64,000 nucleotides of DNA, taken from Lasiosphaeria ovina (Eukaryota; Ascomycota; Sordariomycetes; Sordariales; Lasiosphaeriaceae). Where the stretch lies: contig JAULSN010000006.1 in assembly GCA_033439765.1 (NCBI GenBank), positions 2,418,001-2,482,000 of the forward strand. Reading direction: 5' to 3'. Position numbers and translations under genes: made by a program. The notes under the pieces are model-generated. The model made no database searches. It worked only from the letters and a program-made list of their open reading frames with translations, and had not been told where the DNA came from. Positions 1 through 11,510 of this stretch are shown piece by piece (position 1 is the first letter of the stretch; each line of letters starts with the position of its first letter).

Positions 1-419
1 ATCGACAAACGGACGGGGTCCATGTCTGGCCTGGCCTGGGCCGCCTGCCTGCCTTCTGCCTGCCATCCAAAGACGATGTGGATCGCCCGTCGTGCTGCGT
101 GGGCGTGGCGTGGGGAAACGGGCACAGCCATCTGGCTGTGATTGGCATGCGCGCCCAGCCGTCCACTTTCGTAGACCGAGCCTGATTAAAGTAGGCTCAC
201 ACAAGCAAGGGGGGGTCCTATATTAACCTTCGCCGCGCCCGGTCTTTTATCTTTTGGCTCCCGGCGCGCAACCGTTCCCCGAGTCCAAGATCCCTCTCAT
301 TCTCCTCCTCGACATCTTGTCCTCTCGCGTCTTGGCGGTGTCTGGTATTGGCCGCACGCGCTGCTGTCGACGAAACACGAACACGTACTACGGAGGGGGA
401 AGGAAACGAAAACTGCAAA
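1..419 (+). promoter_or_regulatory. Permease promoter and leader
   Basis: Upstream region of the permease gene, with TATATTAACC near 219-228, a CT-rich stretch at 292-313 and an A-rich segment just before the ATG. Upstream part unassigned. Confidence 0.4.
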
Positions 420-2398
420 ATGGCCGTCTTTCCGTTTGCAAGGCGAAGAGGAGTCGTCAACGATGAGAAATACTCCGATTCTCCGCCGCCGCAGGAAGCC
501 GTCGCCGGCGAGTATGTCAGCGGCGAGGAGAGCGGCGTTGTCGAGGAAGCCAAGGATGACCTCCACCGTGGCATGAAGCCGCGCCAACTGAGTGAGTCCA
601 GTCGCCTCCTGGCCCGGACCTCGCCATCCGCCCCCGCCCCCGCCCCCGCCCCCGTCCCCGCTCTACGGCCCCCGGCCTCGTGTTCCCCCGTGTGCTGACA
701 GGATTTTGTGTAACGCAGACATGATGGCCATTGCCGGCGCAATTGGAACAGGTAACGACCGCTTCCCGTCGCCCCGTCACTAATAGTAGATTCGTGTTAA
801 GGGCGCCCTTTGCTGACGCGTGCTGCCCCCGACATCAGGCCTCATTATCGGAACTGGAACTGCTCTCAAGTTTGGGCCTGGCTCGCTCCTGATCGGCTAT
901 GCCCTCATGGGCTTCGTCGTCTACGTCGTCATGGTCGCTCTGGGCGAGATGGGTGCCTGGCTCCCGCACAAGAAGTCCTTCTCCGGATACGCGACACGCT
1001 TCGTCGACCCGGCCATGGGGTTCGCAACCGGCTGGAACTACTTCTTCAAATACGTCATCGTGCTCCCCAACAACTTGACCGCGTCGGGCATCATCTTGCA
1101 GTACTGGAGACCCGAAATAAACGTCTCCGTGTGGATTGTTGTCTTTGGTATCGCTATTATTCTGCTCAACGTACGTGCCTTGCCACGGCCGCTTATCATC
1201 TAGTCCCGACTTCCTACCCTATGTCTAGGCTTGTTTGCTGACATTGTTTTTTCACAGCTGATTCACGTCTCGTTCTTTGGCGAGGCCGAGTTCTGGATGT
1301 CTCTTGTCAAGGCCCTGGTCATCATTATGCTGATCCTGCTCTGCTTCATCATCTCCCTCGGCGGCAGTCCATCTGGCCACCGGTCGGGATTCTGGTACTG
1401 GAACGACCCGGGCGCGTTTGCCCAATACTCGGCCTCTGCGAAAGGCGTCAGCGTGACCGTCCCCGGAGCGACTGGCCGCTTCCTGGGTGTCTGGGCCTGC
1501 ATCGTGCAGGCTACCTTTGCCTACCTCGGTACCGAGCTCGTCGGTGTGGCTTTCGGCGAGACCCCCGACCCGCGCAAGAACGTCCCGCGTGCTGTGAGGC
1601 AGACCTTGCTGCGTATCGTCTTCTTCTACATCGCCGGTGTGATTGTTCTCGGCATGGCCGTCCCTTACAACAGCAACACTCTGGCGAACGCCACCAGTGC
1701 CAAGACGAGCGGAAGTATGTTGTTCCAGCTATTCCTTGTCTGGAGAATCCGTACTGACCAGAGTCGCAGTTGCGTCGCCCTTTGTGGTTGCCGCCAAAGA
1801 TGCCGGAATCGACAAGTTGGCCGACGCCGTCAACGCCCTCCTTCTCGTCTTCACCGTCAGCGCAGCGAACTCGGACATCTACCTCGCCTCCCGCACGGCG
1901 TGGGCATTGGCCAAGGACGGACAAGCACCCGAGCTGATGCACCGCACCAACAAGCGCGGCGTGCCCATCCCGGCCGTCGCGCTGTCGTCCATCTTCATTG
2001 CGCTCGGCTTCTTGAACGCGACCAAGGACTCGGCGACAGTGTTTGGCTACTTTGTCTCGCTCGTGACCGTCTTTGGTGCGCTCAACTGGATTGCCGTGCT
2101 GGTCAGCTACCTGGCCATGATCAACGCCATGAAGGTGCAGAACGTCCCGCGCTCCATCATGCCGTACCGCAACCCGCTGCTGCCATACGGCGCGTATTTT
2201 GCTCTTTTCATCACCACGCTGGTCATCATCTTCAGCGGCTACAGCGCCTGGTTCCCCTTCTTCCAGGTCGACAAGTTCATAACAAGCTACATTGGCATCC
2301 CCGTCTACGTCCTCAACATTATCTGGTGGAAGCTATTCAAGAAGACGAAGCGCGTGAAGCCGTCCGAGGTCGACCTAATTACGGGCAGGAGGGCCTGA
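420..2398 (+). CDS. Amino acid permease (APC superfamily, YAT family)
   Basis: Probable proton-coupled uptake of amino acids across the plasma membrane. I read five exons: 420-591, 719-751, 839-1170, 1258-1714 and 1770-2398, giving 540 residues. All introns are GT..AG and join in frame. The N-terminal cytosolic tail (about 57 residues, acidic) is followed by the family signature MMAIAGAIGTGLIIGTG at the first membrane segment. About twelve hydrophobic segments follow, with ALGEMGAWLP in segment 3 and YLGTELVGVAFGE near segment 6. The C-terminal tail is short (KKTKRVKPSEVD). The length matches fungal permeases. The loop GFWYWNDPGAF and the SPFVVAAKDAGI region recall Dip5/proline-type members, but substrate cannot be set from sequence alone. 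The start at 420 is the first ATG in frame with the conserved region and follows a CT-rich leader. Confidence 0.93.
629..660 (+). repeat. CCCCCG microsatellite in permease intron 1
   Basis: A run of CCCCCG hexamers lies inside the first intron (592-718) of the permease gene. It does not affect the coding sequence. Confidence 0.8.
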
Positions 2399-3534
2399 TT
2401 TGTGCCAAGCTGCGGAGTCGTGTTCGTTTTCAGCGATGCTTTAGTTGTGGAGTCATAGGTGCTGGGCGGATATCTTTCCGAGGACTTGGCTACGGGTGAT
2501 ATTTAGCAATGCTACTCGGCTGGTATTGACCAGTTGGCAGATCAAATATAAATCTGCTTATTTTGGAGAACAATTTTGACTCAGTTAAAGGAAACCCTAT
2601 CGTACCTAGACAAGGTGAAAAGGGACAACGGATCGCCCCATATTCACAGTGGGCATCTGTAATGCGCCAATCCTGCAGTATCTATGCATGCCGCTCAACC
2701 CTTTTGCGGCCAGACGATCGGCGGACCACATCAGGCCGATCGCCAGATCTGCTCTTCACCTCGGGGCCATTGGGGGACCCGCTGGCTGGGACCCCCGTCA
2801 CGCTCAATGCGAACCCCCAATCCGGTAAAAAAGGCTTCTCCGAGTACAGCACGCATCTGACTAGAATTAATTTCCAGCGGGCTAGGCAAGTCCCGTGTGG
2901 GCTCCCGCCCGGTGGAAGCGCGAACGTGGATTGGCTCGCTTCCTATGTAATAGCATTGCCCGCTATGGATTCAAGTAAACGACCACGGTCCACCTGGGCC
3001 CCGTTTTTCTTGTGCTGGGCCCGTATCCTGGTTCCCGCCGCCTTTTTGAGTATCCATCATGCATCTGCTGGCGGGAGCCTTCCGACAACATTGGGGCGAG
3101 TCGCCTCCTTGGAGAGGTCTTGCGGGCTGGTACTAATAAGCAGTTCTATGCTCGCCTCTGGGGCCCGGGAATCTAGTGGGGTCTAGCAATCAATAGCGGA
3201 CGGGAACATAGATTGGCTGAGCGGCTGGAAGGCAGCCATAGCAGGTTTAACTGCGTGATGCGGCTGCGTAGTTCATGCCTGCGCCGGGTTTGTGCTGGTG
3301 ACATAATCGCGGAGCTCGGTGGCTTCGCTGGGAACTGCCAGGCGTCGAGGACTCGGCGGCGAACAAGTCAACATATATAGGAAGGCTGCTCTTGTGCTGG
3401 ATTTGAATTTCCTGGACCGGACATTCACACTGCTTGCCACATCGTAGCCATAGTCACGCCACAGCTCACAGACCATTTGCCATCGACGACTATCTCCTCG
3501 CATCCCACCATCTGACAGGACTAAACAGTACAGC
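2399..3534. other. Intergenic, permease 3' side and AA9 promoter
   Basis: No supported gene. An open frame at 2563-3186 lacks an ATG start and shows no family motif, so I treat it as non-coding. The right part is the promoter of the AA9 gene and contains a TATA-like element. Confidence 0.5.
3374..3379 (+). promoter_or_regulatory. TATA-like element of AA9 gene
   Basis: TATATA lies about 160 bp upstream of the AA9 start codon at 3535, followed by a CA-rich leader. The position suits a core promoter with a leader of about 100 nt. No start-site data are available. Confidence 0.4.
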
Positions 3535-4497
3535 ATGAGGGCCTCCTTTGTTGCCGCGAGCGTGCTCGCCCGGTACACATCGCTTGCAGCCGCCCACTCA
3601 ATGTTCCAGGATGCAGCCGCAGGGACTGTCGACTACAACTCCACGTGTGTCAGGATGCCCGTGAGTCTTTCACTCTCTAACCGTGACATGAAACGAGGAT
3701 GACCACGAACTAACAACCGCGGGATGTCTCTACTCTAGCCCAACAACTCGCCCGTCACCAACGTGGCCGCGCCGGAGATGGCGTGCAACGCCGCCGGCAC
3801 CAAGGCTGCCGCCAGCACATGCCAGGCAACAGGTATGGAACAAACCCTGCCACACCCCTCACAGACACACACACACACACACACACACACCAGACAAACA
3901 CGAAAACCACAAATCACTAATACCGCCAACGCAGCCGGCTCGCCCTTCACCGTCGAGATGCACGCGCAGCCAGGCGACCGGTCGTGCGCTTCGCCGGCCA
4001 TCGGCGGCAACCACTTCGGGCCGGTGATGGTCTACATGAGCGCGGTGGCGGACGCAACAGCGGCAGGCGCGGCGAGCGGCGCGTCGTGGTTCAAGGTCGA
4101 CGAGATCGGCTACGACGCGGCCACCAAGACCTGGGGCACCGACGCGCTCAACGCCAACTGCGGCAAGCGCCAGTTTGTTATCCCCGCCAAGATCCCCGCC
4201 GGCGACTACCTCGTCCGCGCCGAGGCCATAGCATTGCACGCGGCGTCGCAGGTCGGCGGGGCGCAGTTTTACATGAGTTGCTATGTGAGTTTTCTTTCTT
4301 GTGTGTTTGAGGGAGAGAGCTGACACCGCACGCAGCAAGTCAAGGTCGCTTCCAGCGCCGGCGGGCAGCTCCCGGCCGGCGTCAAGTTCCCCGGCGCCTA
4401 CAGCGCGCAGGACCCCGGCATCCTGATCGACATCTACAGCAACCTCAAGAGCTACACCATCCCCGGGCCGGCCGTCATTGACAAGAGCTTCTTCTGA
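3535..4497 (+). CDS. AA9 lytic polysaccharide monooxygenase (secreted)
   Basis: Copper-dependent oxidative cleavage of cellulose or related glycans outside the cell. Four exons: 3535-3660, 3739-3832, 3935-4284 and 4336-4497, giving 243 residues. The signal peptide (residues 1-20) ends just before His21, the expected N-terminal copper ligand of the histidine brace. The second ligand is His100 in [12 protein letters not shown]. The active-site Gln184 and axial Tyr186 are in GAQFYMSCY, with His175 upstream. The C-terminal part has the usual [12 protein letters not shown] and YTIPGPAV motifs. No carbohydrate-binding module or linker follows, so this is a single-domain enzyme. Known AA9 genes are induced on plant biomass; the sequence itself only shows the TATA-like element. 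Confidence 0.95.
3865..3890 (+). repeat. AC dinucleotide microsatellite in AA9 intron 2
   Basis: Thirteen AC units sit inside the second intron (3833-3934) of the AA9 gene. Confidence 0.9.
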
Positions 4498-7245
4498 GAT
4501 TTTGGTGGCAGTTGGCTGAGCAGCGAGGGCGTGGATCTTGAAGCGAATGAGATGTATTTATAAATGCCAAAATACAATTTAAACGGGTTTATCATTGTCA
4601 TTGGCGTTGAAGGCTTCGGAAATTGAACGGTCTCTTGGTACGGTCCAATTCTTGGTGGTAATTAATTAACCCATGGTATTTCCCAACAACAGGCTTCTTA
4701 TCGCCAGTGGTAGCGACTCTACTGCATTAATCCAAGTGCCAACTAGGTACCTAGTTAATTAGTTACGATGCGTGTGTTCAAAATCAGCAATGGTTGGGTT
4801 ACCAATCACCACAGGCCAAAAACATTCTCTTGAATGGGGCTGCCCGCGCCACGCCTGGACCTTTGGTCTCTAGGGGGCCGATGGGATGGGAACACCAGAT
4901 ATGATGTCTCGGCGACAGTTGGCGAGCACACTGTAATGGCAGTAGTTACCATAGAAGTGCAGCAAAGCTTCAACTCCAGCCAACGATCAACGCATGGCTA
5001 AGTAGCTGTTCTAATTTTGTTCTGAACCCGAATCCCTCATACATTCTAACCCTCTTGGTTCTCTGAGATTGTCTTGCCGTACGCAACCCATTCACCTTTA
5101 CTGCAAGGGGAATCTGGGGATCTTGACTTCCCCCCCACATGCAATGCCCAGTTCCTCCTATTCAGCCCGTGAGATATGCCTGTCCCAGTGTCACATCGGT
5201 AAACGCCAGGATTGTAGTTCTTTGGAGCTGGTTATTTAGATATATTCCCGTGGGGGAACTGTGCTGCTGGAGTTCCCTTTTTCTTCTTTGCATCTTTTAT
5301 TTCCTTGCGTATTGCTTTAGTACGCTCCCAAATCAGTTCATCTTCTTCCTTGGACTCTCCCAAGGCGGTCGGATGGTATATTTTATCCGTGAAGAAGCTA
5401 TTGGGCTGTTCCACTTCATCGTATGGTTTATCTCGTGTCTTCACAAGTGCAGGCGCAGCCTCAAGCATGCCCTTGCTTTGGGGCACTGCATGGATTACCG
5501 ATATCCTTGGCCGGCCCGGAGTTTTTGCTCTCGTGCTTGGCGGCTCTATTGTGATCGTCAGTCTGCGACTGCGATGACCGGGAAATTTTAGGTTCTATCC
5601 GTCAGAGCTCCAACAGTCCCCGAAGAGCTGCGCGCACTAGAGTTGTTTTCCCAAGACTTTCGCTCAGCGTGGTAGGGTGGTACTGCAGTGTAGGTGTATG
5701 CAACATTGTTCACCGAGTGTTTTTCAGCCGTTGATGCTTTAATTCAAGATGAAATATTGTGGGCCATAATTGATGGCGAAAGGCAGCTCTGAGATAAACG
5801 GGTTACGTCCGCCTTTAAAAAAAAGCAATAATTACCTCCTGGGTCCAATATTTGTCTTGCAACATCAGAACGGCGGCAGCCCACAAACCGTCGTGGGTTT
5901 CAAGACATGGTCACATCCAGTTAGAAACTTGTTTTGTTCTATAAAAATGACAGGACCAACATATCGACTTTCTGTTTCACGACATGGTTGCGACCGGTTA
6001 GATATGTGTTTCGACCCTGTTCGATTCGGCGGCCTCGGACTATTCACGACTTTATTCTGCGTGGTCATATCATAACCTCAGGCTCGGGTGAAGCGTCAAC
6101 CCGAAGGCGGCCGTCCCTGTGCCACACCAGGCACCTGACTTACCTCGTGATGAGTGGCATAAGAACAGATGGTTTCAATTAGCGCCTACACGTTTCGTTG
6201 CGAAGAACAAAGGAAGAAAAATTGAACGAACAGACAGAACAGAGCCGGCTTGGCACATTGAACTCTCCCTTGCCAAAGCAAAGCAGACAGCCACGTATAT
6301 GATTGCGTAGTTACTCGGGTATTAGTTGGGCAAGGAAGGCCTGGGAACACGAGACTCGCGGATGTTGCCATGGCTTGCGTCAGGCCCGGTGAAGTAACCC
6401 ACGAGGGAAGACTGGGCTAAATACGAGGACGACAGGTGTCTAGTTTCTTGCTTTCGTTTCCTTCATGGAGTGTGGCTCCGCCGCGCCTCAGTGGCTGGCC
6501 TTACTATTATCGTGTGATGCATGAATTATTATGAAATGCTCGACGCGTACCTCATGCTCGCGAATTTCGCAGTCTTTTGCATCGCTGAGGGCGGCTCCGG
6601 CTTGTATGCAAAGCCTGATATGTCGATAGTGTGACGATCTGATACGCAGAGAGGCGCTTTCCGCCGGTATGGGCGGTTTGGTGCGTGTGTTTGTGGTTGA
6701 GGGTTTGATGGCGATGGATACCTGACTTTTGTGCATTTCATTTCTGTTGCGTTGGGCCGATTGCTTTGTGCTGTCAGCGCCAATGAGTATAAAGTGAGGT
6801 TGCGTCGTGTTTTTGTGCACAGTCATTCATCAGACTGGCAGATTGGCCCGCAGATTGGACCAGATTGACGAGCCGGCCATTTGCTTGGCGCACCCGCATC
6901 GGAGCCGTAGTATCGCGATAGTGGCGTCTTGGCAGTCCGAATCCGTCGTCGCCGACCCGCTCTGCCGCCAGCCATCTCCACAGTCCTTTCTAAGTCGGGC
7001 TAGAATGCTGGGGCTACTGGGAAATTGGGCCGGGTCTCGGCCGCCGCATCCCTGGTCTATGCGAGCCAGGGGGGCCGGTAAACAAACGTTTAAAATCTTC
7101 GACGTCGCCCTGCTTTTTTCTTCTTCTCTCCCTCTTGACATTTCGACACCACGCTCCCTGATCTGATCTTCAATCCTGCAATTTTTCTTCCTCCACTTCG
7201 CCATCATTCCCAACAATCCCCACGTCCAACACCACAACCTTCACC
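4498..7245. other. Long intergenic stretch with degenerate repeats
   Basis: No gene that I can support. A 16 bp perfect palindrome (AACTAGGTACCTAGTT) lies at 4741-4756. A diverged direct repeat of about 45 bp occurs at 5897 and 5974. A minus-strand open frame at about 5232-5590 encodes a charged stretch with a lysine-rich end (KDAKKKKG) but has no ATG near its start and no family motif; it could be a lost exon or a shadow. The right end, with a CT-rich tract at about 7108-7136, is the leader of the gene at 7246. Confidence 0.5.
5897..6022 (+). repeat. Diverged tandem repeat, period about 77 bp
   Basis: GTTTCAAGACATGG at 5897 recurs as GTTTCACGACATGG at 5974. Similarity continues for about 45 bp in each copy. 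Origin unknown. Confidence 0.5.
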
Positions 7246-7686
7246 ATGTCCGAGCAACAGCAACAGCAGCAGGTCGCCGAGCCGACCCTCGAGGCCAAGC
7301 CCGAGCAGCGGCAGACCGAGATCCCGGCCGTCGTCGTCGAGGAGCCCAAGACGGCGACCGAGACGGAGGAGAAGAAGGACGAGGAGCTGCCCAAGGCCGC
7401 CGACGCCGACGCCGAGGAGAAGAAGCCCAAGTCCTCCAGCGGCGGTCTCAAGGCCCTCGTCAAGTCTCTCACATCCCTGCTCGGGTGCCTCAACCTCGGC
7501 AAGCGCGAGAAGGCCGCCGAGCAGTCCGCTGCTGCCGCGACCAAGGACGCCAGCAAGGACGTCGCCGCCGACTCCGAGGAGGAGGCCCCCGCCGCGGCGA
7601 CGGCCCCGGCTGCCGAGGACAAGGTTGAGGTCGCTCCCGCTGCCACCCCCGCTGTGGCTGCCGCTGGCGTGCCGACTGCGATTTGA
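7246..7686 (+). CDS. Small Glu/Ala/Lys-rich low-complexity protein, unknown function
   Basis: An intronless 146-residue frame with a good initiation context (TTCACCATGTC) after a CT-rich leader. The protein begins with a glutamine run (EQQQQQQ), followed by an acidic, lysine- and alanine-rich body. One short hydrophobic helix-like stretch, LKALVKSLTSLLGCLNLG, lies near residues 69-86. The end is alanine/valine-rich. Codon third positions are strongly C/G, like the neighbouring real genes, which argues for coding. No family is recognised. The composition suggests an intrinsically disordered, highly expressed or stress-type cytosolic protein, which is inference only. Confidence 0.7.
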   Translation: MSEQQQQQQVAEPTLEAKPEQRQTEIPAVVVEEPKTATETEEKKDEELPKAADADAEEKKPKSSSGGLKALVKSLTSLLGCLNLGKREKAAEQSAAAATKDASKDVAADSEEEAPAAATAPAAEDKVEVAPAATPAVAAAGVPTAI

Positions 7687-8099
7687 GGTATGCATGTCTG
7701 CCTGTCTCGTGCCTGCGCTGCACAGTTATTCTGGCAAAGTGCGATTGGCTAACTTCCAGTGTAGGGGTGTCACCCTGAGGCATGTCAGTGTCTAGTGCGT
7801 CGGTTTTAGACAAGTCCTGTTGCGGCAGCTCATTTCACAATCGCGGTGCTGAGAGTCGATGTCGCAGACCTGTCGAATTTTGACGAGGATGAGTGGGATT
7901 TTGGGGGCGGCGGAGTGATTTGATTTCTTGCCATGTTAATTCTTTGTAATATTCGCCTTTCGGTTCATTTTTTTTCCTTTCTCGCAGATACCATATACCC
8001 GTCCTTGTTAAGGGCTTTTCTTATACGGAAATAATATACCAACTTTTCTCATACTCTCCTTGTACCCATGATTGCTCAAGGTGTGTCAGTCAACCTGTG
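7687..8099. other. Intergenic, 3' flank
   Basis: T-rich 3' flank of the gene at 7246, with poly-pyrimidine and AATAATATACC-like sequence near 8030 that could serve 3' end formation. No gene seen. Confidence 0.4.
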
Positions 8100-8109
8100 A
8101 GGTATTTCA

Positions 8110-8841
8110 TTAATTAAGAGGATTGCTGCGCGCACCCATCCCTTTTGCTCGGTGCACCTACCCTATAATAAAATCATAGGCCTGGCACTTGACATCAACT
8201 GCCCGGCTTTTGCCGTAGTAAATTCGGTCTTTTGGATGGAGTCCATGCATCTCATCCTTGCCCTGGCAGGGCATACAAGGTTGGTTGCGGGCTCCCACAA
8301 AAGTATCGTAAATAAGGCGGGAAATGCAGCAACAATATTGCCAGTCACCAGGCATACAAATTATGTGCTCGGCGCCGCCGAGGGACTTCGGGCTGCGGGC
8401 ATGAGATCGGGAGAGTCAGCCGCGCCCGGTGCCGGCGAGGGAGGTGGAGAGGGAGTTCGTGATGCCATCTAAATACAACCGGGCTCGTCAATACGGTATG
8501 GCGATAGGAAGCGGAAGTAGTCATTACTTACCTGGATTAACAAGAGTTGAAAATAGCTTTATTCGCGTTGGTGGCCGTTGTAGGAAAATTGTCATATTTT
8601 ACCGAGGCCAACATTTTTGGTCGAGGTTCAACCAGTATGGGCCTCCCCCTCTTCTGAATAGCTTCATAATTCAACAAGCCTGCCATAGTGTGGGCTCGTT
8701 GCATGTCCAGTTGCGTTGAAAGTGGGCATTTTTACGTAGAAAAAGGTGGATCTAGAATGACAGGTGCCAGGCCTACGATTCTAGGGATGGTGGGTGCACC
8801 GAGCAAAAAGGGTGGTTGCGCGCAGCAACCCTCTTAATTAA
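8110..8841. mobile_element. Non-autonomous DNA transposon with about 95 bp terminal inverted repeats
   Basis: The left end (8110-8205) and the reverse complement of the right end (about 8747-8841) match closely. Both begin TTAATTAAGAGG, continue with TTGCTGCGCGCA, GCTCGGTGCACC and TAGGCCTGGCAC, and diverge after about 95 bp. Differences are mainly C/T and G/A transitions. The interior has no transposase-like frame. The flanks AGGTATTTCA (8100-8109) and AGGTATCA (8842-8849) may be an imperfect 8-10 bp target duplication, which would fit a Mutator-like element. Alternatively the palindromic TTAATTAA itself could be the duplication. Confidence 0.8.
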
Positions 8842-8910
8842 AGGTATCATGTGTCCTCCACTCCGTACTTCATTGTCTTGTAACCCTACTCAGCTACCGC
8901 TTCGCCCTTT

Positions 8911-11242
8911 TCAATTATCGCCTCGGCCTCTCGAGCCGCCTGCAACACCTCCCTCATATGAAGATACAGTCCCAGTCCCGCGTCTTCTATCTGATGCCTG
9001 TGGCCGTCTGGAAAGACGCCTGCGCAGCCGGTTGACCCAACGGATTAGCGGCCGGTAGAATGGCGTGAAGTTCTCCTGCGCCAACCGGATGAAGTCGCGT
9101 TCGTCGCTTACTTGGCCCTGATTGATGTATGCCAGCGTAGCCATGTCGAGGCAGTTCCACTTGTCGAACTCGGGAACAATCCTGCCTCTCCCCGTGCCCT
9201 TGTAATGGATACAGATCCAAAACAAGACGCAAAAGAACGACTCATGGTCGTGCATAAACGTGTATTTCTCGCCGCGGAGAACGCCGATGGCCATGAACGC
9301 CCTCGTACCCGTGTTGCCCTTTACGCCTGACGCCTTCAGACGAGCTCCAGGTCGATCAAGAAGGCGGCCAGGATACGTTATCTTCATCCTCGTTCACTAT
9401 AAGGTTGTTGACCGAGATATTGCGGTGCAGGAAACCGGCATTGTGCGAGGACTCGTGCCCCGTTATGTAAGCCTCCAGAGCACCAAGCAGAGATTCCCGA
9501 GAGCTTGCGGTGAAAATCGGCCTCCCGTAGTCGCGGAGAATAACCCGCCGATGGATGCGGTTGGCAGAGACGCCCTCCTCGGCCGGTGCTGAGGATTCCG
9601 AACGGGATCGCTTGCTGGGTGGCAGACGTGCTGCTTCGCGACTGGACGACCGCTTTCGACCCCCATTCAGACTGGTCTCTGAAACGCCGGCCGCACTTGT
9701 TAGGGGGGACATGGCAGAACGCCTGGGCGGGCGGACCATTTCCGCTGTGGTGACATCCAGCCCCCCTCGAACATTGTGTCAAATATCGTCCTCTTTTCCG
9801 CGAACGTGAACAGTCTCGTGATGGTAGTACCCAGCTACATTCACCACGCCTCTTCTTGTCGCTTCATCCAGGAGCTATCCTACTTCTTGCCGTTCGTTGT
9901 ACTGCCACGAGTCCTTGATAACGAGTAGCGTCTGCGGGTCTCCGGCACGGTGGGCTTTCCAACAGGTCGTCGCCCGGCCAGCCACACACGCTGCACGCTG
10001 CATCAAGTCATCGATAATCAGACGCTCTGTATGACCGTCTCGCGTGATTTCAGTGTATTGCTCGCCGGCTGTCGTTATTATCGTAGGATCGAATCCCAAC
10101 TGCTCTTCATCCCTGTAGAGGAACCCGAGGATCGTATAACGAACCTAAGTCCGTCTTTGTTGACATCGAAGTGCTGGGATGCGGTTCCCCCTAGCCGGTC
10201 AAATTCCCATACTTGCATGAGATGCCCACAGATGGTGAAGACCAGAACAAAGCGCCGAGTATCCTGGGCAGTAAGCACTTCCCTTGCGTATCTTCCGAGA
10301 TCAAGCCCTGTTCTTGAATCCGAGTCGGCCTTTGGGTTGCTCTATAGTTCTCCTGGTACGAGTATCTGGGGCCAGTGGCATCTGGTATCACTCCCAGCCT
10401 CCGGGTTATTGACGAAGCCAATATCGAGCTTCCGACGCGCCGTAGAACCGTCAATGGGTGTGTTGGGCTAGGCCACGGGTCTTTGCTGGGATTCCTGGTT
10501 GGGCATATGATGCTCTGCGAAGGAGGCCAGCTTCTCGGTTAAGCCGGAGAACCAGGCCATGACTTGACTTTCCTCTGGGTGACTTGGCCACCCAGCCCAA
10601 CCCTCGCGGTACAGCGGGTTGTCACCATCGACACACATAGCAAAGACTGCACTGGCTGCTTGCTCAAGACCCGTGACGGCTCCGAAAAACGACTCATGGA
10701 AATCGGGGATGCCGGTATACATGGAGCCAAGCTCTTCCTTAAACACATCGCCCATATACTTGCAATGTTCAGAAGAGTTGGCAAAGCTGCTGGTATTGCG
10801 TAGCCATGGGGTTTGCTGTAGAGACGAAAGCATCGACTGAGGGGGGGGGGTTGATTCTATGACGGCGCGGGGCGTGGTCCCAGATGAGTTCATCGTCTTG
10901 GACGTCGGAGGAAAGGGCTGCGCCGAGAAGCGGGGTCAGGCGGTCGACGTCCGACTCGCCGAGGACGGTCGACGACACGAGTCTCAATATCTCGGCCAGA
11001 ACCGGCTTGCCATTGGCAGCGCGGAGTAAGCGAGCGGCTCTCAGCACTTGCAGTGTCAACAGAAGGGTAAATGCTAGTTCGCGGTCATCTTTCGGGTCGA
11101 GCTGGTCCAACGCCTTCTCGAAACTTTCGCTGACATCCTCAACTGCGTATAATGCCTCAAATGACGCGCGGAATGCGTCAAGATCTTTCCCGATGGGGGT
11201 TTCCCGGATAATGATTCGCGGCTGCGGTTGCGGTTGCGCCAT
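8911..11242 (-). pseudogene. FunK1-type fungal protein kinase, broken
   Basis: The whole length of a FunK1 kinase can be followed on the minus strand in changing frames. The N-terminal helical part starts at 11242. Next come TPWLRNTSSFANSSEH (about 10.8 kb), the DTRRFVL..VWEFDRLGG segment, the TERLIIDDLMQRA and TTCWKAHRAGDP segment, then RVILRDYGRPIFTAS and FMHDHESFFCVLFWICIHY. Breaks are a frameshift at the G10 run 10841-10850, a TAG at 10342-10344, a frameshift near 10130, a TGA at 9779-9781, and two frameshifts around the metal-binding DLE region near 9350. The catalytic HRD motif reads HRN (codon 9419-9421). A homopolymer error could explain the first break but not the others. Inactive as a kinase. 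Confidence 0.88.
10841..10850 (+). repeat. G10 homopolymer at a frameshift
   Basis: Ten G residues sit exactly where the FunK1 reading frame shifts between DDELIWDHAPR and the downstream TPWLRNTSSF segment. It may be slippage or a sequencing length error. Confidence 0.8.
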
Positions 11243-11510
11243 GATGGGCAGTTGTGGTGGGTGCCAAGGTTGTCGTTTCAGGTGTGAAGGCCTCGCGCCG
11301 GAACGTGCTGTGCTTGTGAAGTTGCCACAAAGTTCAACGAATTAATTGCGCACGCGAGTTTTAATCTACCTATATTTTCTCTACCTTCCCAGCAACTAAT
11401 ATCTACTACAAATCGAGCACGGATTTCAAGAGAACTAAAGCAAAAAAAAATCTATAGGATAACGTTCAAAGAAAAGACCACTAATCAGGGCAGTGTCAGG
11501 CGCAACCTTA

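Noticed and set aside
218..742. Minus-strand frame rich in Gly-Ala-Arg over the permease start
   Set aside because: Overlaps the well-supported permease exon 1 and the GC microsatellite; its composition reflects the repeat.
2563..3186. 207-codon open frame 5' of the AA9 gene
   Set aside because: Begins at a non-ATG codon, has mixed composition and no motif; lies in promoter sequence.
7170..7695. Two long minus-strand frames opposite the 7246 gene
   Set aside because: Leu/Gly- and Ser/Ala-rich shadows of a GC-biased plus-strand gene with a better start context.
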